From assembly GCA_023391815.1 (NCBI GenBank), contig JAEWAF010000080.1:62001-126000 (forward strand): a stretch of DNA of 64,000 bases, written 5' to 3'. The notes beneath the pieces were generated by a model that worked only from the letters and a program-made list of their open reading frames with translations, did not search any database and was not told the DNA's origin. The translations under genes and the position numbers were made by a program. This DNA is from Pseudomonadota bacterium (lineage in GTDB: Bacteria > Pseudomonadota > Gammaproteobacteria > Steroidobacterales > Steroidobacteraceae). Shown one piece after another: positions 54,389 through 63,081 of this stretch (position 1 is its first letter; every line of letters starts with the position of its first letter).

Positions 54389-55422
54389 CCTTCCCCACCT
54401 CACCGGCACCGCATGTAGTCGCTCATGACAGCGTCAGGCGGGTCATGTGCATCGTTTTATATGCGCTGGTGCCGACGGTGGCGCTGCACGTTGTGTTCTT
54501 CGGTGTCGGCCTGCTGGTGCAAATCACATTGGGAGCGGCGACAGCGCTGATCGCGGAGGCGCTGGCGTTGCGATTACGGGGCAAGCCGCTCGAGCCCTTC
54601 TTGAAAGATGGCAGCGCGATCGTCACAGCGGTACTGCTGGCACTGTGTCTGCCGCCGTTGGCGCCGTGGTGGCTGATCGTAAGTGGAACGGCGTTCGCGA
54701 TCCTCTTGGCAAAACATTTGTACGGCGGGCTGGGACGGAATCCATTCAATCCGGCAATGGTGGGCTACGCCGTGCTGCTCGTTTCGTTTCCGGTGCAGCT
54801 GTTGCAATGGTTGCCGCCCGCGGGCATGGAGATGGCGCACGTCAAATTGTCGGTTGGCGAAACGATCCAGACCATTCTCACCGGCTCGCTGCCCTCGCGA
54901 CTCACTTGGGATGCAGTCACATCCCCGACACCCCTCAATGCGTTACGAACGAGCTTGAAGATGGGCATGACCATGGCCGAAGCACAAGCGGCGCCGATCT
55001 TCGGCACGCTCGGCGGCCGCGGGTGGGAGTGGATCAACCTGGCGACACTGGCCGGCGGTATCGCACTGCTGGGGTTGCGCATCATTCGCTGGCACATTCC
55101 GGTGGCGATGCTCAGCGCAATCGTCGTTTGCGCTTCGCTGATGTACATGGTCGATCCCGGCGCGTACGCCGGCCCCATTTTCCATCTCACTTCCGGCGCG
55201 AGTCTGTTGGGCGCATTCTTCATCGCCACCGACCCGATCTCGGCGGCCACCAGCGATCGCGGTCGATTGGTCTACGGCGCGGGCATCGGCGTGCTGACCT
55301 ACGTCATTCGCACCTGGGGCGGCTATCCCGACGGCGTCGCCTTCGCCGTCCTGCTGATGAATCTGTCGGTGCCGCTCATCGACCGCTACACGATTCCGCG
55401 CGTCTATGGCCACGCCCGCTAA
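54385..55422 (+). CDS. rnfD: RnfD membrane subunit
   Basis: 345 residues with about nine hydrophobic segments, aligning with E. coli RsxD: LVQITLGAATALIAEALAL, NPFNPAMVGYAVLLVSFPVQ, IRWHIPVAMLSAIVVCASL and GGYPDGVAFAVLLMNLSVPLID. The FMN attachment region reads DAVTSPTPL, where Thr182 is the flavinylation threonine; E. coli has SQATPL, so an Ala-to-Pro change precedes it. It starts at an ATG overlapping rnfC (ATGA). It should anchor the complex and carry covalent FMN if the variant site is recognised. Confidence 0.95.
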   Translation: MTFPTSPAPHVVAHDSVRRVMCIVLYALVPTVALHVVFFGVGLLVQITLGAATALIAEALALRLRGKPLEPFLKDGSAIVTAVLLALCLPPLAPWWLIVSGTAFAILLAKHLYGGLGRNPFNPAMVGYAVLLVSFPVQLLQWLPPAGMEMAHVKLSVGETIQTILTGSLPSRLTWDAVTSPTPLNALRTSLKMGMTMAEAQAAPIFGTLGGRGWEWINLATLAGGIALLGLRIIRWHIPVAMLSAIVVCASLMYMVDPGAYAGPIFHLTSGASLLGAFFIATDPISAATSDRGRLVYGAGIGVLTYVIRTWGGYPDGVAFAVLLMNLSVPLIDRYTIPRVYGHAR

Positions 55423-56044
55423 CAAGCGAAACATCGCGGCCCCGGCGGCGACGCTCGCCATCATCGCGGCCGTGGTCACGGTTGGACTCGTGATCTTCGC
55501 GAACCTCACGCGTGACCGCATAACTCACAATGAGCAGGCGTGGGTCAAAGAGCACTTGGATGCGCTGGTCGCGCCGAGCAGCTATGACAACGATCCCCTC
55601 ACCGATACCACTGAAGTGACCGCCCCGGAGTTGCTCGGCACATCGGCGCCCGTCATGGTCTATCGGTTCCGCAAGACCGGATTACCCGTGGCCGTCGCCA
55701 TTCGCTCAGTGGCACCCGATGGATATCGCGGCCCGTTGGAATTGCTCGTGGCCATCGCTCCGGGCGGACAGCTCATCGGCGTGCAGGTGATTCGTCACAA
55801 TGAAACGCCGGGACTCGGCGACGCGTTCGAGAATCGGGACGCCGGCTGGCTGGATAAGTTTCGTGGCCGGTCTTTGACGAACCCGCCGCAGCAGCGCTGG
55901 ACGGTGCGCCGTGATGGCGGCGACTTCGACGCGTTCACGGGAGCGACCATCACGCCGCGAGCCATCGTGAAAGCCGTGCGCCGCACGTTGGAGTTCTATC
56001 AGGGCAACGAGGATCGTTTGTATCAGGATGGCAAGCCGCGATGA
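55406..56044 (+). CDS. rnfG: RnfG FMN-binding subunit
   Basis: 212 residues. A single N-terminal helix is followed by the FMN-binding domain (VIRHNETPGLGDAFE) and the classical flavinylation motif DAFTGATITPRAIVKAV, with Thr181 as the FMN-carrying residue. The gene overlaps rnfD by 17 bases and rnfE by 4 (ATGA). An ApbE transferase, needed to attach FMN, is not in the window and must be elsewhere. Confidence 0.94.
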   Translation: MATPANKRNIAAPAATLAIIAAVVTVGLVIFANLTRDRITHNEQAWVKEHLDALVAPSSYDNDPLTDTTEVTAPELLGTSAPVMVYRFRKTGLPVAVAIRSVAPDGYRGPLELLVAIAPGGQLIGVQVIRHNETPGLGDAFENRDAGWLDKFRGRSLTNPPQQRWTVRRDGGDFDAFTGATITPRAIVKAVRRTLEFYQGNEDRLYQDGKPR

Positions 56045-56799
56045 GCACTCCGTCATCCAACGCGAGCACCGGCACAGCGCCCGCCACAGCGGACGATCTA
56101 CCGGGTCGACATCCAAGTGCAACGCCCAGCGCGGCAGACAATCTGTCGGCCCGAGATTCAAGCGCGCGGCCGGGTGGAGCAAGCAATCCCCCGCGTCACC
56201 GCGCCTTCGACAGCATCTTGCAATTGCTGGCCTTGTGTCCGCTGCTGGCGGTCAGCGACACCGTCGTCAAAGCCCTCGGCTTCAGCGCCGTAGTGATCGT
56301 GATATTTCCTCTGGCGACACTCTTGCTGGCAGCCATTCGTCGCTGGCTCGACGACGCAATCGTTTTTCCTGCGAGCCTGCTCGTGACGGCCGGACTCGTA
56401 ACGGCGGCTGAACTCTTCATGCGCGCCTGGTTTCACGATCTCGGCGTCTCATTCGGGGTGTTCCTGCCATTGCTGGCGGTGAATATCGTGCTGGTCGATC
56501 ACATACAAACACCTGCGCCAGACCGCCGAGTCGCGCTCATCCGCAGCGTACGCATTGCGCTCGGGATCGCACTCACCCTGCTGGCTCTGGGGTTTGCTCG
56601 CGAGCTCGTAGGCCGCGGCTCACTGCTGAACGGCGCGGGCCCGCTATTAGGTAATTGGGCCGACAAGCTCGAGCTCAAAGTATTCAGTGTCGATATGGGC
56701 TTTCTGCTCGCAATGCTGCCGCCTGGCGCCTTCATCTCGCTGGGGCTGCTGATCGCCGCGCGCAACTGGATAGCCGCCCGCCGTTCCACCAAGCCATGA
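56041..56799 (+). CDS. rnfE: RnfE-like membrane subunit lacking one cluster cysteine
   Basis: 252 residues. About 55 N-terminal residues are low-complexity, polar and unlike E. coli RsxE, which starts at the first helix. The membrane part aligns well: QLLALCPLLAV keeps the first cluster cysteine as Cys66, but the second, TNC in E. coli, is VNI here (Ile149 in PLLAVNIVLVD). FLLAMLPPGAFISLGLL and the ALGFARELVGRGSLL region are conserved. Together with RnfA, three of the four known membrane [2Fe-2S] ligands are absent. It overlaps nth by ATGA. Confidence 0.88.
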   Translation: MSTPSSNASTGTAPATADDLPGRHPSATPSAADNLSARDSSARPGGASNPPRHRAFDSILQLLALCPLLAVSDTVVKALGFSAVVIVIFPLATLLLAAIRRWLDDAIVFPASLLVTAGLVTAAELFMRAWFHDLGVSFGVFLPLLAVNIVLVDHIQTPAPDRRVALIRSVRIALGIALTLLALGFARELVGRGSLLNGAGPLLGNWADKLELKVFSVDMGFLLAMLPPGAFISLGLLIAARNWIAARRSTKP

Positions 56800-57551
56800 A
56801 CCGAAAAAAAATCGCCGCGATTTTCGAGCGCCTCAAGGCCGCCAATCCCAAGCCGACCACCGAGCTGGAATATTCCACGCCGTTCGAGCTGCTGATCGCC
56901 GTGATCCTCTCGGCTCAGGCCACCGACAAGAGCGTCAATCTCGCCACGCGCGAGCTGTACAAGCATGCGAACACGCCGCAAGCCATCCTGGCGCTCGGGG
57001 TGGAAGGTCTTTCGAAGTACATCAAGACCATCGGCTTGTTCAACACCAAAGCGAAGAACGTGATCGCCACCTGTCGCATTCTGGTCGAGCAACATGGCGG
57101 CCAGGTTCCCGAGTCGCGCGAAGCGCTGGAAGCCTTGCCTGGCGTCGGCCGGAAGACAGCGAACGTGATTCTGAACACAGCGTTCGGCCATCCGACCATC
57201 GCGGTCGACACCCATATTTTTCGCGTCTCCAATCGCACCGGTCTCGCCCCGGGCGACAATGTGCGCACCGTCGAAGATCATTTGTTGAAAGTCGTGCCGC
57301 CGGAATATGCGCACGATGCGCATCACTGGCTGATCCTGCACGGGCGCTACACTTGTATCGCACGCAAGCCGAAGTGTCCGGAGTGCGTGATCCTCGATTT
57401 GTGCGAGTACAAGGAAAAGACACCGCCCGAAACCAAGCCCGAGAAGCGAAGCATCTTCGCGCCCCCGAAACCCAAACGCACCGTCACAAAACCCACAGTC
57501 GCCGCAACCAAGGCCAAGCTCGCACGGAAGTTGCGAAAGAAACCCGCCTGA
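56796..57551 (+). CDS. nth: endonuclease III
   Basis: 251 residues, a DNA glycosylase/AP lyase of base-excision repair. ILSAQATDKSVN, the helix-hairpin-helix LPGVGRKTANVILN with the catalytic Lys, VDTHIFRVSNR with the catalytic Asp, and the [4Fe-4S] loop CIARKPKCPECVILDLC are all intact. A C-terminal basic tail of about 35 residues (PKPKRTVTKPTVAATKAK region) is longer than in E. coli Nth. Its last codons lie inside a 77-bp tandem duplication, and its TGA overlaps the following mini-ORF start as TGATG. Confidence 0.96.
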   Translation: MNRKKIAAIFERLKAANPKPTTELEYSTPFELLIAVILSAQATDKSVNLATRELYKHANTPQAILALGVEGLSKYIKTIGLFNTKAKNVIATCRILVEQHGGQVPESREALEALPGVGRKTANVILNTAFGHPTIAVDTHIFRVSNRTGLAPGDNVRTVEDHLLKVVPPEYAHDAHHWLILHGRYTCIARKPKCPECVILDLCEYKEKTPPETKPEKRSIFAPPKPKRTVTKPTVAATKAKLARKLRKKPA

Positions 57552-57680
57552 TGCACCGACGAGCGTTCATCTATCAAGCTGCGCTCGCGGGCATCGGCGC
57601 TCAGAAGCTACGAAGGAAACACGCCTGATGCATCGACGAGCGTTCATCTATCAAGCTGCGCTCGCGGGCATCGGCGCTCA
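57527..57680 (+). repeat. 77-bp tandem duplication across the nth/SDR junction
   Basis: Copy 1 (57527-57603) and copy 2 (57604-57680) match at 72 of 77 positions; the five differences all lie in the first 30 bases. Each unit contains the last codons of nth, the TGATG junction and the first 17 codons of the SDR gene. Confidence 0.95.
57551..57628 (+). CDS. 25-residue mini-ORF made by the duplication
   Basis: A start codon copied from the SDR gene begins a frame of 25 residues. It reads the duplicated signal peptide start (MHRRAFIYQAALAGIGAQ) and then KLRRKHA, a second copy of the Nth C-terminus (KLRKKPA), and stops at a TGA that overlaps the SDR ATG (TGATG). It sits exactly between nth and the SDR gene and could relay ribosomes from one to the other. 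There is no evidence of a functional peptide. Confidence 0.4.
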   Translation: MHRRAFIYQAALAGIGAQKLRRKHA

Positions 57681-58593
57681 AGTATCCTTCGCTGCGAACG
57701 CGGATACGCCGCGCAGTCGGTTCACCCGCAACTCGACTGCGGACGAAGTCACCGCCGGCTTGAATTTAAGCGGCATGACAGCCGTGGTCACAGGCTGCAA
57801 CTCAGGCATCGGCTTCGAAACAATGCGCGTGCTCGCCGCGCGCGGTGCTCATGTCATAGGCACCGCGCGCAGCCTCGACAAAGGCAGAGAAGCTTGCGGC
57901 AAGGTCAGCGGCAAAACGACACCAGTCGCGCTGGAACTGACCGACTTCGACTCCGTGGTCGCCTGTGCCGACGCGATTCGTGGCATGAACGTGAACCTCG
58001 ACATGCTGATCCTCAACGCCGGCATCGTCCTCGGCGACTGGCAGCGAGTGAACGGCATCGAGAAACAATTCGTCGTGAATCATCTCGGCCATTTCATTCT
58101 CGCGCAGCGGCTGCTCGATCGCGTCACGTCCGCCGCGCAAGGCCGTGTCGTCGTGGTCGGCAGCGGCAACCATCGCGACGCGCCCGCCGGCGGCATCCAA
58201 TTCAATGATCTGTCCGGCCGCGATTGGTATCGCAGCGGCTATGCGCATTCGAAACTCGCGAACGGTTTGTTTTCGCTGGAGCTATCACGTCGCCTCGCCG
58301 AGACACGCGCGACTTCGAACTGCCTGACACCGGGCCCGGTCGACACCAACATCCGACGCGACCTGCCCGCCAGCGCCACGCCACCGAATCTGAAGTCGCC
58401 GGCGCAGGGCGCGGCCACCGTTTGTTATGTCGCCGCTCATCCCACATTGAGTCGCGTCAACGGCGAGTATTTCGCCGACTGCAATCCCGCGCCCCAGAGC
58501 GCCCATCAAACCGATCGCGCCATGGCCACGCGGCTCTGGCAAGTGTCGACGGAATTGACAAGCCGTTATCTCGTCCGAGCATCTTTGCAATAA
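57628..58593 (+). CDS. SDR family oxidoreductase with Tat-like signal
   Basis: 321 residues. The N-terminus MHRRAFIYQAALAGIGAQ has the twin-arginine pattern RRxFI with a hydrophobic stretch, so it is probably exported folded. The SDR core follows: TGCNSGIGFETMRVLAARGAHV (cofactor), ILNAGI, VVGSGN and YAHSKLANG with the catalytic Tyr and Lys. It resembles the WW-domain-oxidoreductase/retinol-dehydrogenase-like group. Its start lies in the second copy of a 77-bp duplication. Confidence 0.9.
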   Translation: MHRRAFIYQAALAGIGAQVSFAANADTPRSRFTRNSTADEVTAGLNLSGMTAVVTGCNSGIGFETMRVLAARGAHVIGTARSLDKGREACGKVSGKTTPVALELTDFDSVVACADAIRGMNVNLDMLILNAGIVLGDWQRVNGIEKQFVVNHLGHFILAQRLLDRVTSAAQGRVVVVGSGNHRDAPAGGIQFNDLSGRDWYRSGYAHSKLANGLFSLELSRRLAETRATSNCLTPGPVDTNIRRDLPASATPPNLKSPAQGAATVCYVAAHPTLSRVNGEYFADCNPAPQSAHQTDRAMATRLWQVSTELTSRYLVRASLQ

Positions 58594-58687
58594 CTCACAT
58601 CGGCAACGGTAAGATTGCCGTCGCGGCTGACAGCGCAGCCGAACAAGAACTCACACGCGGGCACGGCGGCCCTCAAGGAATGTTCGA

Positions 58688-60958
58688 GTGATGTCGAATT
58701 CCCATTCTGGCTTTATGTCAGCTCTGTTCGGAATCTCACGACGCGTCGTCGTGCTCGCATTCCTCGCGTTCGCGGTGTCCGCGTGCGGCGGCGGGGGTGG
58801 CAGCACGGCCAACAATCCGCCGACCACGACACCGCCACCGGGTGGCGGCTCACCAAACAATCCTCCCCCACCGCCTGACCCGGTCGATGACGAACAGAGC
58901 AGCGCCGAGAGCGCGCGGATGGTCATGACTCTGGGTACATCGCAGCTATCGATCAACTGGATCGATCGATTCGACAACGAGCTCGGCTACAAGGTCGAAC
59001 GGCGCGTCGGTGACGGCAGCTGGGAAGTAGTTGAGGCACTGCCGGCCCTGGACGGCGAGCGGGGCGAATGGACACGCTTCGGCCCCGCCACCGGGCGATA
59101 TCGAGTGACGGTGACTTTGCAAGGACGTTCGTTACCGCTGCACTCCTCCGGCGGAGAAACCGAGATCGAGATCAACACCGACCCGGCGCGTCCGCTGCCG
59201 ACGATTGCAATCGACCAGGCCGAGCCCATTCGCGGCCCCGTGCAGGTCAGCATGGAGAACGTCGGAGCGTCGCTCGGCGTCTACTACTTGCTCGACACCG
59301 CGGTGTTGGCTCATGTGACCAGCGGTGCAACGTTCGCATACACCTTGCCAGCGCAGCAGCTCGTCGATGGCACGCACACTGTCGTGGCGCTCGTTGAAAA
59401 GAGCCCTGGCCTGATGTTGATCGCTGCTCGCCAGGTGCAAGTAGACAATCCCGCGCCGGCGGTGCTGCTCGCCTTGAATTCGCCGCAAACGGCCGACGAC
59501 CCGCTGGTGATGAGGGCAATGGCCTCATCCGATGCCGGCATCGGCTCCGTGGAGTTTTTCGTCAACGGCAACTCGGTGCAAGTGGTGAGCACGCCGGAGA
59601 TTCAGGGTCCGTACCGGGGCCAGTATCTTTATTCCCTGGACCCGACCGCCTTGCCGCCGGGCCCGAATGTGTTTCGGGTCGTCGCGACCGACAGCACGAC
59701 GGCAACCGCGGCCATGGAAGAGATTGCGACGATCGATCTGGTCCCGAAACTGAATGTCACAGGGCTGTTCGACGGCATGATCGCCTCGGGCCGCAGCGTG
59801 AACATCACCGGCGAGTTCGGTGACGATACTGCCGGGGCGACACTGACGATCACGGCAAGCGATCTGCGTGTACTGCGAACACAGACCAGTCCCTTCGCGG
59901 TGATCTTCTCGCTCGACGGCGTGCCGCCCGGCGAGCACTCGGTGTCGATTCGTGTTCAGGATCGGTACGGCAAAGTGAACTCGCGTTACTACCGCGTCAT
60001 CGTGCCATCCACGCCGCTCAACTACGAATTACTCGACACCGACGTGGAGCTGTTGCTGGCCGCGGATCAAGGCTCACTGCTGTATAAGAAGCGATCCGGG
60101 GCAGTGATGCGGAAAAACTCCACCGGTGTCGCAACTGCCTTGCCCCCGGCGGCTGCCGGCTTCATGGGCTACCGGTGGGTGGCTGGCCGCATCGTGGCCT
60201 TCAGTCAGGATCGTCACATGTACGCGCTCGACCATTCCGGTCAGCCCACGGAGCTTGCGCCATTGGCGCCGTTCCATGCCGACGCAGCGCCGACCTTCCG
60301 CGGCCCCTGGGTGAGCTGGTTGCCTGCCAACGATTCGACAGTGTTCAAACTCTACAACGTATCGACCGGCAACTTGCGGGACGTGCCGGTTGGAGGCACG
60401 GCAGCTGCCAGTCCACCGGAGATCGTGCTGACGCCAGGAAACGAACGATTGCTGTTCCGCGCGACCATGAATGGCACGGCGGGAATCTACAGCCACAACC
60501 TGGCGACGACCGCTACGCAATTGATCGCGAGCGGCCCGCTGATTCTTCCACGTAGCGATGGCACCCGCATTGCGTGGTTCGATATGTCGAGCGCCGCGGC
60601 GCTGGTCGTCGCACCCCTGAACAATCCAGCCGCCGCGACAGTGCTGGCCCCTGACGCCATGATGGGCGTGCTCGAAGATGGCTTGGTCTGCTGGCTCGAC
60701 CGGGACGACTACGAACTGCACGTGAACGATGGCTCGGTGACGACTCAACTCGCCACTCCGCAGTGGCAGTTGCTGAGCGAGAGCACGGTCAACGACGGCC
60801 GCGTCATCTTCGTCGAAGACAATCAGATGCACGTGTGGAACCCGGCGAACGGCGAGCGAGTGTGGCTGGACACGGTCGCCCCGGCGATCCAAGCCGATGG
60901 CGTCGCGTATTTCCTGACGGGGAGCGGCCATGCCCTGTATCGAGTGACACTGCCCTGA
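58688..60958 (+). CDS. large lipoprotein with beta-rich repeats
   Basis: 756 residues. The signal ends in a lipobox (FAVSAC) followed by a run of glycines and a Pro/Asn-rich linker of about 45 residues, as in surface lipoproteins. Then come beta-sandwich modules resembling Ig or fibronectin folds (about 80-450; SSDAGIGSVEFFVNGN is a typical Ig-like segment) and a C-terminal propeller-like region (IPCS-like blades such as GRIVAFSQDRHMYALD). No catalytic motif is visible. An envelope adhesion or binding role is inferred from architecture only. Confidence 0.8.
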   Translation: MMSNSHSGFMSALFGISRRVVVLAFLAFAVSACGGGGGSTANNPPTTTPPPGGGSPNNPPPPPDPVDDEQSSAESARMVMTLGTSQLSINWIDRFDNELGYKVERRVGDGSWEVVEALPALDGERGEWTRFGPATGRYRVTVTLQGRSLPLHSSGGETEIEINTDPARPLPTIAIDQAEPIRGPVQVSMENVGASLGVYYLLDTAVLAHVTSGATFAYTLPAQQLVDGTHTVVALVEKSPGLMLIAARQVQVDNPAPAVLLALNSPQTADDPLVMRAMASSDAGIGSVEFFVNGNSVQVVSTPEIQGPYRGQYLYSLDPTALPPGPNVFRVVATDSTTATAAMEEIATIDLVPKLNVTGLFDGMIASGRSVNITGEFGDDTAGATLTITASDLRVLRTQTSPFAVIFSLDGVPPGEHSVSIRVQDRYGKVNSRYYRVIVPSTPLNYELLDTDVELLLAADQGSLLYKKRSGAVMRKNSTGVATALPPAAAGFMGYRWVAGRIVAFSQDRHMYALDHSGQPTELAPLAPFHADAAPTFRGPWVSWLPANDSTVFKLYNVSTGNLRDVPVGGTAAASPPEIVLTPGNERLLFRATMNGTAGIYSHNLATTATQLIASGPLILPRSDGTRIAWFDMSSAAALVVAPLNNPAAATVLAPDAMMGVLEDGLVCWLDRDDYELHVNDGSVTTQLATPQWQLLSESTVNDGRVIFVEDNQMHVWNPANGERVWLDTVAPAIQADGVAYFLTGSGHALYRVTLP

Positions 60959-60972
60959 GAGCCGGCAGCGGC

Positions 60973-60978
60973 TACAAT
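60973..60978 (+). promoter_or_regulatory. -10 element giving a probable leaderless mRNA
   Basis: TACAAT is followed by CGCCGC and then the ATG at 60985, the same spacing as at 14881 and 41345. It lies only 15 bases after the lipoprotein gene stop. Confidence 0.4.
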
Positions 60979-60984
60979 CGCCGC

Positions 60985-61434
60985 ATGCCGGTATTCGACA
61001 CTCAATCCCGCGATCAACTGCGCCGTGCGTACGTCGAGGCCTGGCGCAAGCATCGCGAAGGGCTTCCGATGGAGCCGCTCGAGGCGCAGATCGCCGATGT
61101 GATCGCACTTCATCCTGAATATCAGGCCGCGCTGGAAGGCTCGGACGACGTGCTCGACCGCGACTACAGTCCCGAAGGCGGGCAGTCCAACCCGTTTCTG
61201 CACATGGGCCTGCACCTGGCGGTCCGCGATCAGATCAACACCGATCGACCGCCGGGCATCCGGGCCGCGTTCGAGGCCCTGGCGGCGCGGCTGAGCTCGC
61301 CCCACGACGCGGAACATCAAGTCATCGAACGCCTGGCGGAAGCGTTGTGGGAAGCGCAGCGGGCCGGTCGGCCGCCCGACGAGCAGGCTTATCTGCGCCG
61401 CATCCGGGAACTGGCGGGCCTTCGCATTAGGTGA
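60985..61434 (+). CDS. DUF1841 family protein
   Basis: 149 residues from the ATG at 60985. QLRRAYVEAWRKHREGLPMEPLEAQIADVIALHPEYQAAL and NPFLHMGLHLAVRDQINTDRPPGI are diagnostic for DUF1841, a small cytoplasmic family of unknown function found in beta- and gammaproteobacteria. No signal peptide or membrane segment is seen. A longer frame from 60763 overlaps the lipoprotein gene and is not used. Confidence 0.9.
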   Translation: MPVFDTQSRDQLRRAYVEAWRKHREGLPMEPLEAQIADVIALHPEYQAALEGSDDVLDRDYSPEGGQSNPFLHMGLHLAVRDQINTDRPPGIRAAFEALAARLSSPHDAEHQVIERLAEALWEAQRAGRPPDEQAYLRRIRELAGLRIR

Positions 61435-61529
61435 TGTCTGCGTTCGCGGTCCGCGTGGTGGCCCGACCCCGACGCCGGTGGTAGATTCCGCCCCCTCTCG
61501 ATCCCCATCGAAAGCACCGCCGCCGCACC

Positions 61530-63056
61530 ATGCCGACCATCAAGCAAGACGATGTGATCCAGAGCGTCGCCGACGCCCTGCAATACATTTCCTATTACCA
61601 CTCGCCCGATTTCATCCAAGCCATGGCCGCCGCCTACGAGCGCGAGGAAAGCCCGGCGGCGAAGGATGCGATCAAACAGATTCTGGTGAATTCGCGCATG
61701 TGCGCCGAAGGTCACCGCCCGATCTGTCAGGACACCGGCATCGTCACCGTGTTCGTCAAAGTTGGCATGAACGTGCAGTGGGGCGACGCCACCCTGTCAC
61801 TGAGCGACATGATCAACGAAGGCGTGCGTCGCGCGTACAACCATCCTGACAACACGCTGCGCGCATCGATCGTCGGCGATCCCTTGTTCGATAGGAAGAA
61901 CACCAAGGACAACACGCCCGCGGTGATTCATATGGAAGTCGTGCCGGGCGACACGCTCGACATCGCCGTCGCGGCCAAGGGCGGCGGCTCGGAAAACAAA
62001 TCCAAGATGGTGATGTTGAATCCGTCCGACTCGATCGTCGACTGGCTGGTGAAGACCGTGCCGCAAATGGGCGCGGGCTGGTGTCCGCCGGGCATGCTCG
62101 GCATCGGTATCGGCGGCACCGCAGAGAAAGCCATGGTGATGGCCAAGGAAGCGTTGTTCGAAGAGATCGACATTCATGAGATCCGCGAGCACGGGCCGAA
62201 GGACAAGTACGAAGCGCTGCGCCTGGAGATCATGGACAAGATCAACGCCCTCGGCATCGGTGCGCAAGGTCTCGGCGGCCTCACCACCGTGCTCGACGTA
62301 AAGATCAAACATTGTCCGACGCACGCTGCGTCGTTGCCGGTCGCGGTGATTCCGAACTGCGCCGCCACTCGCCACGCGCACTTCGTACTCGACGGCTCGG
62401 GACCCGCGAAGCTCGATCCGCCCGATCTGGAGCTGTGGCCGAAACTGACCTATCAAGCGTCCGCCGACTCGCGTCGAGTCAATCTCGATGCGCTCACGCG
62501 TGAGGACGTGGCGTCGTGGAAGCCGGGCGAGCGCTTGTTGTTGTCCGGCAAGATGCTGACCGGTCGCGACGCCGCTCACAAACGCTTGAGCACGCTGATC
62601 GAGAAAGGCGAACCGTTGCCGCCGGGCCTGGATTTCAAGAACCGCGTGATCTATTACGTCGGCCCCGTCGATCCCGTGAAGGGCGAGGTGGTCGGTCCCG
62701 CCGGCCCCACGACCGCGACGCGCATGGACAAGTTCACCGAGATGATGCTCGGCAAGACCGGCCTGATCGCCATGGTCGGCAAATCCGAGCGCGGCCCCGA
62801 AGCCATCGAATCCATTCGCAAGCACAAAGCGGCGTACCTCATGGCGGTCGGCGGCTCGGCGTATCTCGTCTCCAAGGCGATCCGCTCCAGCCGCGTGGTC
62901 GCGTTCGGCGACCTGGGCATGGAAGCGATCTACGAGTTCGAAGTGAAAGACATGCCAGTGACCGTCGCTGTCGACGCCCGCGGCGAATCGGTGCACGAGA
63001 CCGGCCCGGCGGAGTGGCGCAAGCGCATCGCCGGCATCCCCGTCAAAGTGATGTAA
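61530..63056 (+). CDS. fumarate hydratase, class I
   Basis: 508 residues, the iron-sulfur type of fumarase, interconverting fumarate and malate. The alpha part holds RPICQDTGIVTVFVKVG and GGSENKSKMVML, the middle NCAATRHAHFVLDGSGPA, and the beta part GPTTATRMDKFTEMML and AAYLMAVGGSAYLVSKAI. The Cys in ICQDTG and the one in NCAATRH fit cluster ligands. A TAGATT hexamer at 61482-61487 is a candidate -10. Confidence 0.96.
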   Translation: MPTIKQDDVIQSVADALQYISYYHSPDFIQAMAAAYEREESPAAKDAIKQILVNSRMCAEGHRPICQDTGIVTVFVKVGMNVQWGDATLSLSDMINEGVRRAYNHPDNTLRASIVGDPLFDRKNTKDNTPAVIHMEVVPGDTLDIAVAAKGGGSENKSKMVMLNPSDSIVDWLVKTVPQMGAGWCPPGMLGIGIGGTAEKAMVMAKEALFEEIDIHEIREHGPKDKYEALRLEIMDKINALGIGAQGLGGLTTVLDVKIKHCPTHAASLPVAVIPNCAATRHAHFVLDGSGPAKLDPPDLELWPKLTYQASADSRRVNLDALTREDVASWKPGERLLLSGKMLTGRDAAHKRLSTLIEKGEPLPPGLDFKNRVIYYVGPVDPVKGEVVGPAGPTTATRMDKFTEMMLGKTGLIAMVGKSERGPEAIESIRKHKAAYLMAVGGSAYLVSKAIRSSRVVAFGDLGMEAIYEFEVKDMPVTVAVDARGESVHETGPAEWRKRIAGIPVKVM

Positions 63057-63081
63057 CGAACCGAAGGCGGTGGAGGGAGCC

